The translations under genes were made by a program, and so were the position numbers. Below the pieces are notes generated by a model, which saw nothing but the letters and a program-made list of their open reading frames with translations, made no database searches and was not told where the DNA came from. From assembly GCF_002104995.1 (NCBI RefSeq), contig NW_024468259.1:186001-250000 (forward strand): a stretch of 64,000 nt of DNA, written 5' to 3'. Below are positions 10,190 through 21,865 of this stretch, piece after piece (position 1 is the first letter of the stretch; every line of letters begins with the position of its first letter). This stretch comes from Linderina pennispora (Eukaryota; Kickxellomycota; Kickxellomycetes; Kickxellales; Kickxellaceae).

Positions 10190-10484
10190 GCTTGTATCGG
10201 CTGGCCAAGGGCAAGAAATCAATTAGCGAAAGCAGAGATGTGTGCGGAGAAATAAAGACAGAGGAGCTTCTGCCGATTGATAACGAGCCTTTTGCTAATA
10301 CAAGCGCTTGAATCAAGGGTCCTGCACTGCAAACCACGTGCCACGGCTTGCGCCATCTGAGCCGCGGCTCAAAGGGGACATCAAATAGCCACAAATCGCG
10401 CATTTTTCGCAGCCAAGCGCATTTCTACTCTGCATTATCCAATTTCGCTTTTTAATTCAACAGACAGGACCACTGGCAACGAAA

Positions 10485-11453
10485 ATGTCAACAAAGACCG
10501 AAGGTATGCGATCGCTAGCAGAGGATAGAGGGCTGGTGTTTAGTTGAATGAGCCATGTGCTGAACACATTTTCCGGATTCTATTGTTTAGACCAGATTCT
10601 GCGCGACCGCATGGTCGTCCAAGAGCGCCCCCTGAAACGCTGCCTGCAAGAGTTTTCTTTCCTCTGCGAGCAGTCACCCAAGATTCCAGCTCCTGTGGCA
10701 CAGCAGATTGCCTCACAGGTACTGCGTGAGATCCGGTGGTTCCGGCACACTGTTCAGTGCGCTGTGCAAGTACAACGCCGCAGCGAGCAGGAAATATCCA
10801 TGTACGAGCAGCAGGGTGCACAGTTGGAGGAGAATATAGCTGAAGGGCGCGCATCGGTTAGGCGTCTGGGTGACGAACTTGAGGAGTCGCGTAACCACAA
10901 AAAGCACAAAATTGCATATGATGAGATTGCGAAGGAGGTGGAGAAGCGGCCGACACGCGCACAGCTGCAACAAGAGATTGACGAAATTAAGCGCGAAACA
11001 GACCAGCTAAAGCAAGAGGAGCAGGCGCATAGCAATGTGATTGAGGCGATGCAGGCCCAGTACGCGAATGTGCTGAATGAGATGCACAAACTCGAGGATA
11101 TGGCAAAGGATGCACTGACGACACAGGAACTGGGCATTTTCCTTGGCGACGCCGATGCAGATGCGGGAAAGGGCGAAGAGGGGCGCCCGCAGAGTCAATC
11201 AGATATGCCATCGCCCGCAGCACTGGACAGCAGAGACACACATCGACTGAACGATACCAGCGATGCGCTGATGGACGCGTTCGCGGATGAGCGCAGGAAA
11301 TCCGAAGGGCAGATGGGCGACGCCCCCGAGAACGAAGAGGAAGATGAGGGCAGCATTGCTGTTGATACTGGTGCCGTGCTGGAAGAGGAGGGTGAGGAGG
11401 GCGAGGAGGGCGAGTATGAGGACGAAGAGGGCGAGCTGTCATCGGAGATGTAA
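10485..11453 (+). CDS. THOC7: THO complex subunit 7 (two exons)
   Basis: THO/TREX couples transcription to mRNA export. A 19-nt first exon (10485-10503, MSTKTE plus one base) is followed by an 87-bp intron (10504-10590, GTATGC...TTTAG), giving an N-terminus MSTKTEDQILRDRMVVQERP. The spliced protein has 293 residues. The coiled-coil region contains NHKKHKIAYDEIAKEVEKRP, which matches the conserved KxxxEYDALAKxIxxxP segment of THOC7. The last 90 residues are very acidic, ending EDEEGELSSEM. An unspliced start at 10548 also gives an open frame, but it lacks the family-like N-terminus. Total exon length divides by three. Confidence 0.85.
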
Positions 11454-12443
11454 TTTTTTGTGCCAAGAACTTTGTATGCAGTTATCCGATATATTTGTCA
11501 ACATCTTCTGTGATAATGGACTGCCTTCGCTGCTATAGGAGAAGCTGCCCGACACCCGGTCGATACATCGGGCGTAGGACAGCTGGGGCTATGCTGCCAA
11601 GCCGCTAGCGGAATTCGGATGTTAGAGCGTGTAAAAATAAATTTGCATCTGTTGCTATCTGATGCTGCGAATGGTGATGTGCGCTGGTCTGCCATACAAT
11701 GATTGGAGCCCTTCAAAATGGGAGCTGCATATGAGGAATGAGGCAATTAACTCGGTCAGAATATCCCGGCGATGGCCCGCTCTGACAGACGAATGGCCAC
11801 CCAGCTACTCGCAACCCGTTCCCCGAGGAAAACACCAGCCGCGCTGTCGTAGATGACACAGCAACCATACACGGACTCCGCTATCTGCACCCGTGCAGGG
11901 TGTACCTTCAGCATTACAAAGGACTCATATCTGTCCCCGATTGTGCGCCACCATATGCCATCAGCGGTCAATACCGAAATTTCCGCTATCTTGCATTTGC
12001 TCTGGCACGGCTCACTGGATTGTCTTACACCCACTATTGGGGCTTTCCGCTCATTTCGCAACACCCATGTTGCCTGCATGCAGGCTAAGGAGAAAAACGA
12101 CCGGATAATCCAAGACACCTCCCTTTGCGCCAGAGCCCAGGTTTAGTAAGCATCTTCACAAAGACCGCAAATAGCCAATGGTGCTGCGGCCAGCACACAT
12201 TTTCCCAGCCTATGTGTTTTGTGGACGATCGCTGGCAATGGATGATACGGAAATCAAAGAGTTCGTGTTGGGTCCTGTTGGTCAGCAGAGGGTAATGTGT
12301 TTTGCCTCCGGCTTGCGCCTTGCAACCTGCGAGATATAAAACCCCTCATACACTGCCGCCCTCCGTGTTCTGCAAAGAACCCCACCTCCATCGCCACCTA
12401 TCTGATAAGCAACCTACCTTACTCATATTATCCAAAGTCCACA
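11454..12443. other. Intergenic region upstream of the second MFS gene
   Basis: 990 bp. A 120-codon minus-strand frame (11756-12118) is the only long one. It contains no motif I recognise and is not flanked by gene-like context, so I leave it unannotated. The last 150 bp before 12444 probably holds the MFS promoter and leader. Confidence 0.4.
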
Positions 12444-13775
12444 ATGGAAGATAAAACAAACGAGACGCGCTCCAGTACGCCTATTTCAAGCTCAGTCGTC
12501 GAGGCAGAGGAGCATAAAGTGGGCCTATCTAATGGATCCCCTATCGAAGCACCCGTAGAAGAGACACCGATCCCACCGCCCGACACAATCCAGGGCTGGA
12601 TAGTTGTCTTTGGCGCTTTTTTCACGCTTATGATGTCGATCGGTGCGACAACGGCTTACGGCGTCTACCTTCAAGCATACAAACTAGACGAGTTTCCCAA
12701 CACATCATCATCGATGCTATCGTGGATCGGTACACTGCAGTTTTCAAGTATGTGCTTCTTCGGCATTGGCGTCGGTGTCCTTTGTGAGCGCCTGGATACA
12801 CGGCTAATCAGCCTGTTTGGCGCAGTTGTCACTGGCCTGTCGCTGATTATTGCCTCGTTTTGCCACTCACCGGGCGCACTGCTGGGTACGCAGGGGATTA
12901 TGTTTGGCTTCGGTGGTTCGTTCCTATATGTCACTGGGCTGACCCTGCCGCCAATGTGGTTTGAAAAGTACCGCAGCCTGGCCACCAGTATTGCAATTGC
13001 TGGCTCGGGCATCGGTGGACTGTGGATGTCGTTTGCCACTCGTGCCATGATGAGCAGTGTCGGGCGGGAATGGGCGCTACGCATCACTGGCTTGGTGGTC
13101 ATCGGTGTATGCTCGGCGATGAGCCCGTTACTGAAGACACGGATGAAGCCAGCGCGGCGCGAGAAGATTATCGACTTCAGCGTTCTTCGGGACCCAAAGT
13201 TTGCCCTTCTGTTCTTTAGCACACTGCTGGGCGGCGGGTCATACTATATTCCCATCTACAACTTCCCTACATACGCCTCCATCGTTCTGGGAAAGAACCG
13301 GTCGTGGGGCTCCAATATGTCGGCTATTGTCAACGGCTCGTCGATTGCTGGCCGTGTGGTGATGGGACTGCTGGGTGACAAGATTGGCCCACTCAACGCT
13401 TTGTGGATATCTACAGTTGGAACCTGCCTGAGTGTACTGGTTCTGTGGCTGCCATTCAAGACAGTCGGGCCATTCCTGGCTTCGGTTGTCTTGTTTGGGT
13501 TCTTTTCAGGCGCCATCGTCAGCCTTGTGCCTGTGGCCACTGCAAGTCTGTTTGGTGTTAGGCGTCTGCCCAGCATCATGGGTCTGATTATGTGTGCGTA
13601 CATGATCGGTGGGCTTATTTCTTCCCCACCTGCTGGCGCCATGTTGGACAGGTTTGGCCATGGCACCAACTTCAGTAGCCTGATTATCTATGACGGCGTG
13701 CTTGCTGGTGCATCTGTTGCCACACAGTCAGTTCTACGTGTGATTGTTTCACGGAGATTCTTCCACAAGGCGTAA
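12444..13775 (+). CDS. MFS monocarboxylate-type transporter
   Basis: A 443-residue integral membrane protein with about twelve hydrophobic segments, in the fungal monocarboxylate-porter-like branch of the major facilitator superfamily. The cytosolic N-terminus (residues 1-50) is Ser/Glu-rich. The first helix begins at IQGWIVVFGAFFTLMMS and is followed by YGVYLQAYKLDEFP, a pattern typical of this group. The central loop contains RREKIIDFSV, and the second half includes GRVVMGLLGDKIGPLNAL. The frame is open back to 12297, but the ATG at 12444 fits family N-termini. It is a clear paralogue of the broken copy at 1-936; the two are about 11.5 kb apart and on opposite strands. Confidence 0.88.
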   Translation: MEDKTNETRSSTPISSSVVEAEEHKVGLSNGSPIEAPVEETPIPPPDTIQGWIVVFGAFFTLMMSIGATTAYGVYLQAYKLDEFPNTSSSMLSWIGTLQFSSMCFFGIGVGVLCERLDTRLISLFGAVVTGLSLIIASFCHSPGALLGTQGIMFGFGGSFLYVTGLTLPPMWFEKYRSLATSIAIAGSGIGGLWMSFATRAMMSSVGREWALRITGLVVIGVCSAMSPLLKTRMKPARREKIIDFSVLRDPKFALLFFSTLLGGGSYYIPIYNFPTYASIVLGKNRSWGSNMSAIVNGSSIAGRVVMGLLGDKIGPLNALWISTVGTCLSVLVLWLPFKTVGPFLASVVLFGFFSGAIVSLVPVATASLFGVRRLPSIMGLIMCAYMIGGLISSPPAGAMLDRFGHGTNFSSLIIYDGVLAGASVATQSVLRVIVSRRFFHKA

Positions 13776-14759
13776 GTAAATGCCACAGTGAGGTTAGATC
13801 CGAGCACATGACTTTTTAGCATACAGTTTTATTAATATTGTTTGTTGAATGTGTGGGGATTTTAAAAGTTATACTTAATACTGAAGAAAAGAGAGAAGAG
13901 GGAATAGACGAGTTGCGCAGGGGTGTTTTCAATACGGGCCATCTGTGCAACTTATCAGAGGCTAGACTCTACCTCCATATTGTAGGCTGTAGCGGGGCTC
14001 TCGTTGGCGCCTGGCTTGCTGTCACCTGACTCGGCTGACATGTCGACGTCAGGGACAGCCGCAGCGGGCGCGCAACGATATCACATTGATACCGATAAAT
14101 TGCCATAGCACAAATGTGTGGTCGTGTACGATTTAGACCTTGTGATGATACTGATTGCGGTTCTTTTGGTGCAAGTACACATAGCCGTGCCACCATTCTT
14201 GTCAGCTTACGAGGAGGGGCAAGGGGCATCTGTCTATACGCCTACAATGGCCGTGAGTGTGGATTGTACGGCTGCTGTTAGTGTTTTTCTTTTTGCCAAG
14301 GCAAATCCCAGTACCCAACTCCGATGTGCAAATCGTGTTGCTACCACAAACGACAAGCTTTGTAGAGGGAGTAAGTGCTTGGCCAGACCGCTATTTTTAG
14401 AACCAGTCCTCCAAGCAGGTCTGGTTCTTTAGGGTTTTCTTTGTAACCACGCTCTTGGCGGAGGTGAAACTTTGGCTGGCCGTTCCTTTGTGCTTGAGCA
14501 AAGATCTACCTGTCATCCAGATAAACCGCTGTCAGTTCGCACAAACGGGCAAGTGGCTTCCTTGGATTTATAAATAGACTGGATTCCTTCGCATAATTTT
14601 TATTTTACCAAAAGGAGGAGAGCAGAAAGAAGAATAATCAAGGGAGGAGTCGTAAAACTACAGGAGAGGGGTGATAATTTGACATAGGCCCGTCGCATGT
14701 GCCAAGAGCATTGGCAGAGCGACAGAAGGGAGAGGGAATAGATAAGATGGATAGGATTT
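13776..14759. other. Gene-free intergenic stretch
   Basis: 984 bp between convergent genes. No open frame resembles a protein family. GGTCTGG near 14376-14435 occurs in inverted orientation over about 40 bp and may form a weak hairpin. Confidence 0.4.
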
Positions 14760-15536
14760 TTAGATGACGTCCCATGAAGCGCGCCACTCGCACTGGCCTT
14801 GGCCCGACGCTAGTGGCACAAAGTACGAGCGCTCGTTGCCGTTCCACGCTGGTGTCGTGGCGTTAGACTGCCGCCCATTCGCCTGCCATAGGGTCGCTGT
14901 CGACTGCGTCGCGACCGATCCGTTATCGAGGTTTCCGCGACTGCGCGAGAACTGCACATAAGGCGAGTCCCAGTCGAGCTCGCCATGGGCGTTCACAAGA
15001 TCATTGACCTTTGGTGCATCGCCCCAACGCGGTATCGCCAGGAACTTGCCATCAGTGTGGGTTTGCACGCTGTCGGTCCTCCGGTGCTCGTCATCATCAA
15101 GGAGCAGCGAGTGGCGATGATTGACTGTCGAGATTGTCGACGCACGCTTCGCGCGGCTGTGCTGGGTGGCAGGGTGCGATGTAGTAATCTGCGGCGTCGC
15201 GCTGCTCATGTTGGCCGGCGGCTCTGACGATATGCGCTTGTGGCGGTTATTTGTCAAGGTCGTTGACGACGAGTACATAACCGGCGGGGGTGCCCGCAAT
15301 GGCACAAAGTCGTAAGAGGACAGCACTGGCTCGTGTGTGCCTGGGCTGCGTTGCGGCGGCCGTGTCACCACTGTGGTTGGCAAGCTGCGCTCGGGGATTG
15401 GCGCCAGGACCGTCTGCTGGCCACCAGACCACTTGCGCAACAAGGACCGTGACTTTTCGCCACTGGCCACTGATAAATTGCTGGAGCCTGCGTGCGAGAC
15501 CGTGGCCCGGCGCCGTGGAGCAATACACGAAAACAT
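14760..15536 (-). CDS. Unknown Ser/Thr/Pro-rich protein
   Basis: A 258-residue open frame from the ATG at 15536, composition-biased towards S, T, P, R and N. No catalytic motif, membrane segment or signal peptide is evident. The first third is basic and Ser-rich (RRRATVSHAG, KSRSLLRKW). The C-terminus has a more ordered look: HGELDWDSPYVQFSRSRG, then SYFVPLASGQGQCEWRASW. The frame stays open to 15596 without another ATG. It is probably a disordered cytosolic or nuclear protein. A coding interpretation rests on frame length and fungal-like composition only. Confidence 0.5.
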   Translation of the reverse strand: MFSCIAPRRRATVSHAGSSNLSVASGEKSRSLLRKWSGGQQTVLAPIPERSLPTTVVTRPPQRSPGTHEPVLSSYDFVPLRAPPPVMYSSSTTLTNNRHKRISSEPPANMSSATPQITTSHPATQHSRAKRASTISTVNHRHSLLLDDDEHRRTDSVQTHTDGKFLAIPRWGDAPKVNDLVNAHGELDWDSPYVQFSRSRGNLDNGSVATQSTATLWQANGRQSNATTPAWNGNERSYFVPLASGQGQCEWRASWDVI

Positions 15537-17329
15537 CGGCGTGTTTGTATCCGTGAAGTGGAGAACAAGAAGTGAGCAAATAGAAAAAAGCTGCACGACC
15601 GTGGCGAGTGTGAAAAACGAAATAAGGAAGAGAAGAGAAATGTCGACTGAGAGGAAATCGCCGTACGGCCGGAAATGGGCCCAGCTGATGGGCTATTTAA
15701 GTTGGCGAAACCGAGGAAAGTCGATGTCGAAATGACTGTGAAAGTTGCACAAGCTCAGCCAGCGTAAAATTGGTTGCGGCTGCTTAGAAACAGAAAGAAG
15801 CTCCCTCCTTTGGGGAGTGGGGGGTAGGGCAAGCACCAGCACCAGCAGGTTTTCTTTTGCGGCTGAAAGGACAGAGGGAGAAAACTGGCAGTGGCCAAGA
15901 CAACGCCCAAGAGCTGCTATAAACGCCGTCACTATACCGGCTCTGCCCTCGCCCTGCTTAGCTGCCTGCCTGCGTTCAAGCCGCAGCGCTTTTTTCGGCA
16001 GCCCCATCTCGGAACTGGTCAAATTCATCGCCAGCCATTTCCGCACTCCATCGTGCAGGATGGGCAGCAGGTGCATGCTTTCAGCTGCTGCAGCTGCCCA
16101 CGTACATTTGTGCCCCACCGCCGCAGTGCAGGTTTCACAGCATGGCATGCGTGGTACTAGAGGGCGGGTCTTCGTCTGCTGGCAGAACTGGGCATCGATA
16201 GCCGCAATGGTCCTCCCCACACCCGACCAGAGTGTTGCTGCAGGAGCGTTTGCGTAGATCCCAAGGCCCAGTCTACACACTCTCCTTCCCATCCTGTTTC
16301 TGCGTTCAATGCATGCCACATTGTGCAAACCAAGATGGCAAGACGGAGCGGCCTAGTGTTGTGCTGATGCTCTACTGCCAAGTGTAGCCTCCCGTGGCGC
16401 CAGTCCAGCCCATTTACAGTCTCGCAGCTAGTCCATTGATGATCTTGCTGTCTTTTCCATGTACTAACGACTGCCAGTTTGCCCGAAGGCTGGACGACAT
16501 TCATCGCCCGGCGATTATTCAGTCTGCCAACCTTGTTTGGGAACAATCGCTCGGCTCTCTGTTTTTGAGCGCTAAGCCGTTACTGCCATTTGTGCTGGTA
16601 TGTGCGAGGGGAGGGGAAGGTGAGGAGGAGAATACACATCGCGTTTGCACTGTTTCTGCATTTGTCACAGGATAAAGCACAGCGTCGACTAAATTGGAGG
16701 CAGATCTGTTGTTCTGCATCGACGTCCCTAATGGCAAAGGCATCCTTGTCTTGCACGGTTCCGTTGAGGACCCTGGCTCTGTTTAGGCACAGCGAGCTGA
16801 GCTGGAGAACCGAGGGAGTTTTGCGAGCAGCAACACGACTCTGGACCTGCTCTGCTGCACAGCTGACTATGACAAGATCCATCGCCAGCGTTGCGCTGGA
16901 AATGTTTGGGCAAAGAGCACCCTTTGGGAGATGGCTTAGACACATGTTTGGCCTATATGTACAAGTAGCCTGTCGTCTGCTAGTAGAGATGGGCAGATGA
17001 TCTGCGGGCCATTCGCATTTTATGCCAGATTTAGGCACCTTGTCGTCTAAAAGGAAGAAGGGATAGACGCATACAAGGAGCGACTCTGCCCTGCTCAGTC
17101 ACCAAACTCATCACTCTTCCTTCTGATACTTCCTTCTGCCTCTGCTGATACACACTCTTCGCCATGTTTGAGGATTTTGGAGCGCACCCGGCCGACTCGT
17201 TCCCAGGGATCTGCTCCGAACTGCAGACTCTCCTGCTGTGGTGAACATGTCATGACATGACAGACCATTGCATCGATTCGTCTCCACGATTCGTACAGGT
17301 AATAAATGTTTATAATCTCAAATGTATTT
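15537..17329. other. Gene-poor stretch
   Basis: 1.8 kb in which open frames on both strands overlap one another without any recognisable protein. Nothing I could tie to a tRNA, repeat or mobile element. It may hold an unrecognised short gene or long untranslated regions. Confidence 0.4.
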
Positions 17330-19120
17330 TCAATCCTCACGCACTAGCGTAACAATGTTCTCGACATGGTATGTCTGTGGGAACAGATCGAACGGCTGGA
17401 TGCTAGCAATGCGGTACACAGCCTTTGGCTTCTCCTCAACCTCCTTGGCCTGTACCGTTGACAGCGATCGCGCCCTTGTTGAACATGTACTGGATGTCGC
17501 GTGCCTGTGCCGGAACACCGCATGCCACATACACGATGACACGCGGGCCGATAGGCAATCAGCTGTCTGAGGAAAGTCAGGGCTGCTGCCTTTGCGAGGC
17601 GGATCGATGATCACAGCCGTGCTATCAGGGCTCTCCTTGACCTTGTCAAAGATGTGCGCAGCATCGCCAAGCAAAAAGTCGCAGTTGGTGATGCCGTTCA
17701 TCTTGGCGTTGTCGTTGGCACATGAGATTGACTCGCTCGAGATCTCAATGCCCAGAACCTTGTCGTACCCCTCGTGGCACGCAATGCCAAACAGACCCGA
17801 TCCACAGTATGCGTCTACCAGGTACTTTAGCACGCCCTTCTCTGACGAGTCTGTGGCCAGCTCGCAGCTCCACTTGTTCAGCTCATCGCGCACAAACCCA
17901 GTGAATGCAGGCAGGATCACGTTGTTGTTCTGGAAGAAGGATGAGGCTGGGAAGCGGAACTTTAGGTCCCCGACCACATCAGTGACCCAGCCCTTCGGAT
18001 CAAGGATGAATTCCTTGACCAGTTGGTTCACAGGCACCGATGTTGTGTCGTCCAACGGGGCATCCGGAACCACATATGTCTCGCGGATTAGCAATGTAGC
18101 ACCGCGCTCGTACGAAGCCATCTTGGCCTTGGTATCGGCCCTAGCCTTCTCCATGCCCTGCTGCACAACACCGGTGCCAATAATGCACTCCTCAATGTCC
18201 ATAACGCGGCGCTGGCCCGAAATTCCAAAACCAATGGCGAACCTGATCTGGCGGCGTGTCCTTTGCGGATGTCAAAGTGCGGAGTAAGCTTTGTGCGGTA
18301 GCCGAGCGTCAGTGGCGACCCCCACACGGGGTTCACAGGCACAGACGCAAACACTGGGTTCGCATGGGCAAAGGCGCGCTCGACAACCTGGTGTTTGAAC
18401 TCGAGCTGATCAGCATACGCAAGATGCTGGATGTGGCACCCCGAGCACTTGCCAAAATACTTGCACGGAGGCTCAACCCGCTTGTCCGATTTTTCAGAAA
18501 CTGACAGCAGGTCAGCCTGTGAATACCCCCACTCGTGCTTGACTGTCTTGATCCGCACCGTCTCGCCCTTGAGAGTAAACGGGACTGCCAGGAACCATGG
18601 CCGTTCGCCTCTAGCCAGCTATCTCGCGCAATTCATCGACGGACTCGCGAGTGGCAATGCCCACACCCTTCTCGCTAACTTCATGGATATAGACATCGAG
18701 CTCAGCACTCAGACTCATCATGCCCAGCCAGCTTAGCTGGGATCGGGGGTGCCCGACAGAACAGCGCTTCTTTCTGCTTGTCGCCGGCGGGCCAGCCAAA
18801 GGCCGCAGGCAGATCAGCGGAATCAGGGTGGCATTCCCTCCACCTGCTTTCCGAGTAGCAGCTGGATCGTCTCAAGCACAGAGCTGTCGGCAGTATACTT
18901 GCGTATGATGCGGGCTCCGCGCTTGCCCTTCTTATTCCCTTGGTCATTTTTGACGCGCTTAGCTGCAGCCCTATCTGTACTCCTGCTGAGTCGGTGCTTC
19001 TGTTGCCGCTGCTACAGTCGTCGGTGAGGCTGGCCGCTTGACACCGGCCTGGGTGCTCTCCGTGTTGGTGTTTGTGAGCTCAGGCATGGAGACTTTTGCT
19101 GCTGCTGTTGGATGTTGCAT
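17330..19120 (-). CDS. TRM2: tRNA (uracil-5-)-methyltransferase Trm2-like, with nine single-base frame breaks
   Basis: This SAM-dependent enzyme family makes 5-methyluridine at position 54 of tRNA. From the ATG at 19120, conserved Trm2 blocks appear in order but hop frames: KKGKRGARIIRKYTADSS, DVYIHEVSEKGVGIATRES, VPFTLKGETVRIKTVKHEWG (TRAM-like), the KYFGKCSGCHIQHL cysteine cluster, GYRTKLTPHFD, VMDIEECIIGTG, VDAYCGSGLFGIAC (SAM motif), VIIDPPRKG, VIVYVACG (catalytic Cys region) and FDLFPQTYHVENI. Each hop is repaired by removing one base, near 18973, 18825, 18707, 18613, 18262, 18244, 17572, 17541 and 17455. The corrected length is 1782 nt, or 593 residues. No motif carries a destructive substitution, which argues for sequence error over gene decay. 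Confidence 0.8.
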
Positions 19121-19382
19121 GATAGCCAAACTCTCGGGACGTTTTTGCAGGTTGGCTGTATGGCTTGAATAGGATAGGGAGTCGTCTGGTTGTGATCCGC
19201 CCAAGCCTGCCTAGCATAGAGCCGGAATGTAGGAGGAAAACAAATGTGCGGTGAGCGAATACAGAAGCAACTCGCCGTTCGCAAGTGCCCCATCTCATCT
19301 CACGTCCAAAATCGGTGCAAAAAAGTATTTGCCATGCCGATCACGTCTAATCTGCTTGATTTATTACTACTTGAGATTGGGT

Positions 19383-20557
19383 CTATGCCAGGTGAATGTC
19401 ACTTGATGAGATCCTTTCGCCAGCGCCGATGGCAACGACGGGCTCGTGGTTAGACGTGACGGAGCAGAATCCACGCACCATGCTATCGGCCGAGAATACC
19501 ATTGAGAACTTGCCCATATTGTCGATGGCTACAAAGGCGCCCTCAGCGACCTGTCGAGATCATCAGATCAGTTAATGCACTGACAGCCGCTGACTCGAGC
19601 GTGCGCTGGCGGTACCGGGCACGTAGCGCAATCGTGTGTGCGGTCTGCTGACAGATACACAGGTCATGGGTACTGACACCACTGATGGCGACCTGGCTGT
19701 CGGCCCACGCCGAGGCGCCAATGCATCCACACTCGCTGATCTGGCCCTCCCTGCGCCCAATAGCCCCGCCCGAAGAGCTAGCAGCAGCAACCTTGCCACG
19801 GCTGTCGATGGCCACAGCACCCACACCGCAGCTCGGGTAGATGTCTCGATTTCCCTGCCCGCCACCAGCCTAATGCGCTGGAATTGCCACGCCGGCCAGC
19901 AGCCTGCACGGGCACTCGGGCAGGCGAGTACTTTGGCGTCCCTAACCTGTTGGCCTGCCATGCTTTGTATTCACCAACTCGATGCTCGGTGATGAGCTGG
20001 GCCTGGGTCGATCTGTGGGCATTTCAAACTCCTCAGCCAAGATGTCGGCCGTCTTAGGAGCACGCCGTGGTCATCTTGCCAGATTCCAAGATCTTACGCG
20101 CCTAGCACGATTGGGATTCGGAATGGTCGAGGCACAGGCGGCTGATGCGGCACGCTGCTTGCGGCCATCACAAATTGTAGCATCCAGCAGAGGATGGCCT
20201 GTGGATGAGATGGGGGCGCCGCGGCCAGCACTGAACAGCTTGTTGTTTTCGAGTGTGCGCACGGCAGCCTCGACTGCATGCACAGCAGTACCGCCATTGA
20301 GTAGTATGCTGTAGCCAGTCTCGAGAGACTTCTTCAGAGACCGCCGCACCAATGCATCGAGGTCAGGTGTCAGCGGGTGTTTTGAAGGCACGATCCCGCC
20401 ATGAACCACAATCGTGGGTGGGACATGTGCATGTGGTACATCCCTGGTCTGCGGTGCTGACGTGTGTTTTGTGCTAATATGCGACACGCTGATGGTGCTG
20501 CCCCCTGTTGTCGATCGGATATCCGGCTGTCTGAACGTGCTGGCATTTGGAGCTCAT
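19383..20557 (-). CDS. Asparaginase/isoaspartyl-peptidase-like hydrolase, nucleophile missing, many frame breaks
   Basis: An Ntn-hydrolase of the type 2 asparaginase/Taspase family and paralogue of 34871-36109. Visible blocks are PPTIVVHGG, LLNGGTAVHAVEAAVRTLEN, KLFSAGRGAP, ARKILESGKMTTAC, VGAVAIDSRGKVAAASSSGG, GCIGASAWAD and SADSMVRGFC...NHEPVV. They lie in different frames, joined by about eight single-base insertions; removing eight from 1175 nt leaves 389 codons. Family members self-cleave before a threonine in (D/G)TVGAVA. Here the residues read SCGVGAVAID, with glycine where threonine is expected, so the product may be unable to mature or may be inactive. The start at 20557 (MSSKCQHVQ) is uncertain and overlaps the end of the Q-rich gene. 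Confidence 0.65.
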
Positions 20558-21865
20558 TGACGGATCAGTCTGCACGCCCAGTTTTGGATTTGGTCGGCTG
20601 GGCGGTCGGTTGCGGTAGTTCCAGGCGAACGAGGATGCTATCGAGTCGTCTTTTGACTGGGTATCGCGGCGGTCCGAGAACTGAGACCGAATCGAGTCCA
20701 CTGACGGTACCGCAGAAGGAGGCGTTGGCAATGGTGATGTGTCAAATCGGTGTTGGCCGGAGACTTCATCTGGGTATAGCTGCCCCGTGTGCTCGGTGCA
20801 GCATGCGGATCCACCTGTCGGAATCTGGCCCATACTGCCGCGAATATGGTGATACTGTGGTGACAGCTTGTTCCGTGGCTTGGTAGTATGCTGGCTGCCG
20901 CTGGTGCATTTGTGGTTGTTGATAGCGTGGCAAAGCGAAGTGCGGTGGTTGATGGTGCGTCGGCTGGTGAGTGTGATTATGCTGGTTCTGGTATACAGAT
21001 TGCTGAGGCTGGCAGTGCTGGTGGTACTGGTAAGGCTGCTGCTGATAGCCAGCCGCTATACGCGTAATTCTGTGGTATTTGTTGCGCCGGCGCCGCGTGT
21101 TGATGCTGCACCCATTTTTTATATCCTGCGGGCTGTTTGGACTGCCAATATTGCTGATACTGCCCAAGCTCGGGCCTGGATGGATGACGAGGAACTCGTT
21201 GCTTGGATAGCCCCTGAGGCTGTAGAAGCTGCTGCTGCATCGGTTGCTGCTGGCTGAGGCTTGGGCTGTCTTAGCACTTGGCTTCTGTTGAAACTCTGGC
21301 TGGTGAGATGTTTTGGACGGTGCGGGGTTGAATCGTGCTTATCTTGTGGAGGACGAAATCGCCGATAATTGCCATTTGGTGGTTCGTATCGGACTGGTCC
21401 TGGGTGCGTTGTTGGGCGGTGGAACTGGCTTGTCCTTGCGTGAAAACACTCTACGCACCCTGTCTTTGACTGTTTGCTGGCTTTCCTCGGGCATGTTTCG
21501 CACTGGGATCTTTTTGATGGCGGCGACCCCTGTCAGTTGGGTCTTGGGCAGCGTCAGATACGTGAAATCTTCAGAGCTGGAGCTAGCATTGCCATGGGAT
21601 CGTAGTGGAACGAAAATGCGCTGAAAGAACCGCCGGCTCTTTTCTAGCAAAGGGGGTCTTTTGGCTGTCTCCTCGCGAACCTTGCGCGAAATTTCAAGCT
21701 CAATATCGGATGGAATCGATGGAATGGCAGGGGTTGCGCTGCACCTTGCGGGTCACAAATGTGCTCCGGTGCCGCGACTCGTACCGGGGGCCGTTGGCTA
21801 GGTCTCCAAGTCCAATGTCAGTTATTCGGGGTGGCTTGTGTTGATGTCTGGATTTCTGAGTACAT
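20474..21865 (-). CDS. Gln/Pro-rich disordered protein, several frame breaks
   Basis: Unrecognised. From the ATG at 21865 (MYSEIQTSTQATP) a protein-like sequence can be followed through at least four one-base frame hops. It passes through ITDIGLGDLANGPRYESRHR, then PSDIELEISRKVREETAKRP and KSRRFFQRIFVPLRSHG, then PEESQQTVKDRVRRVFSRKD. A long Q/H/Y/P-rich region follows (for example QPQGLSKQRVPRHPSRPELG and GYQQQPYQYHQHCQPQQS), and a Ser/Asp-rich end (SFAWNYRNRPPSRPNPKLG) reaches a stop at 20474. A TTTTTTTTGCAG just upstream of the ATG may be an intron acceptor. The basic charged N-terminal half and Q-rich tail suggest a scaffold or regulatory protein; function is unknown. Confidence 0.5.

Noticed and set aside
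11756-12118. A 120-codon minus-strand open frame with a fairly protein-like look
   Set aside because: I could not link it to a family or extend it in other frames, so it stays unannotated.
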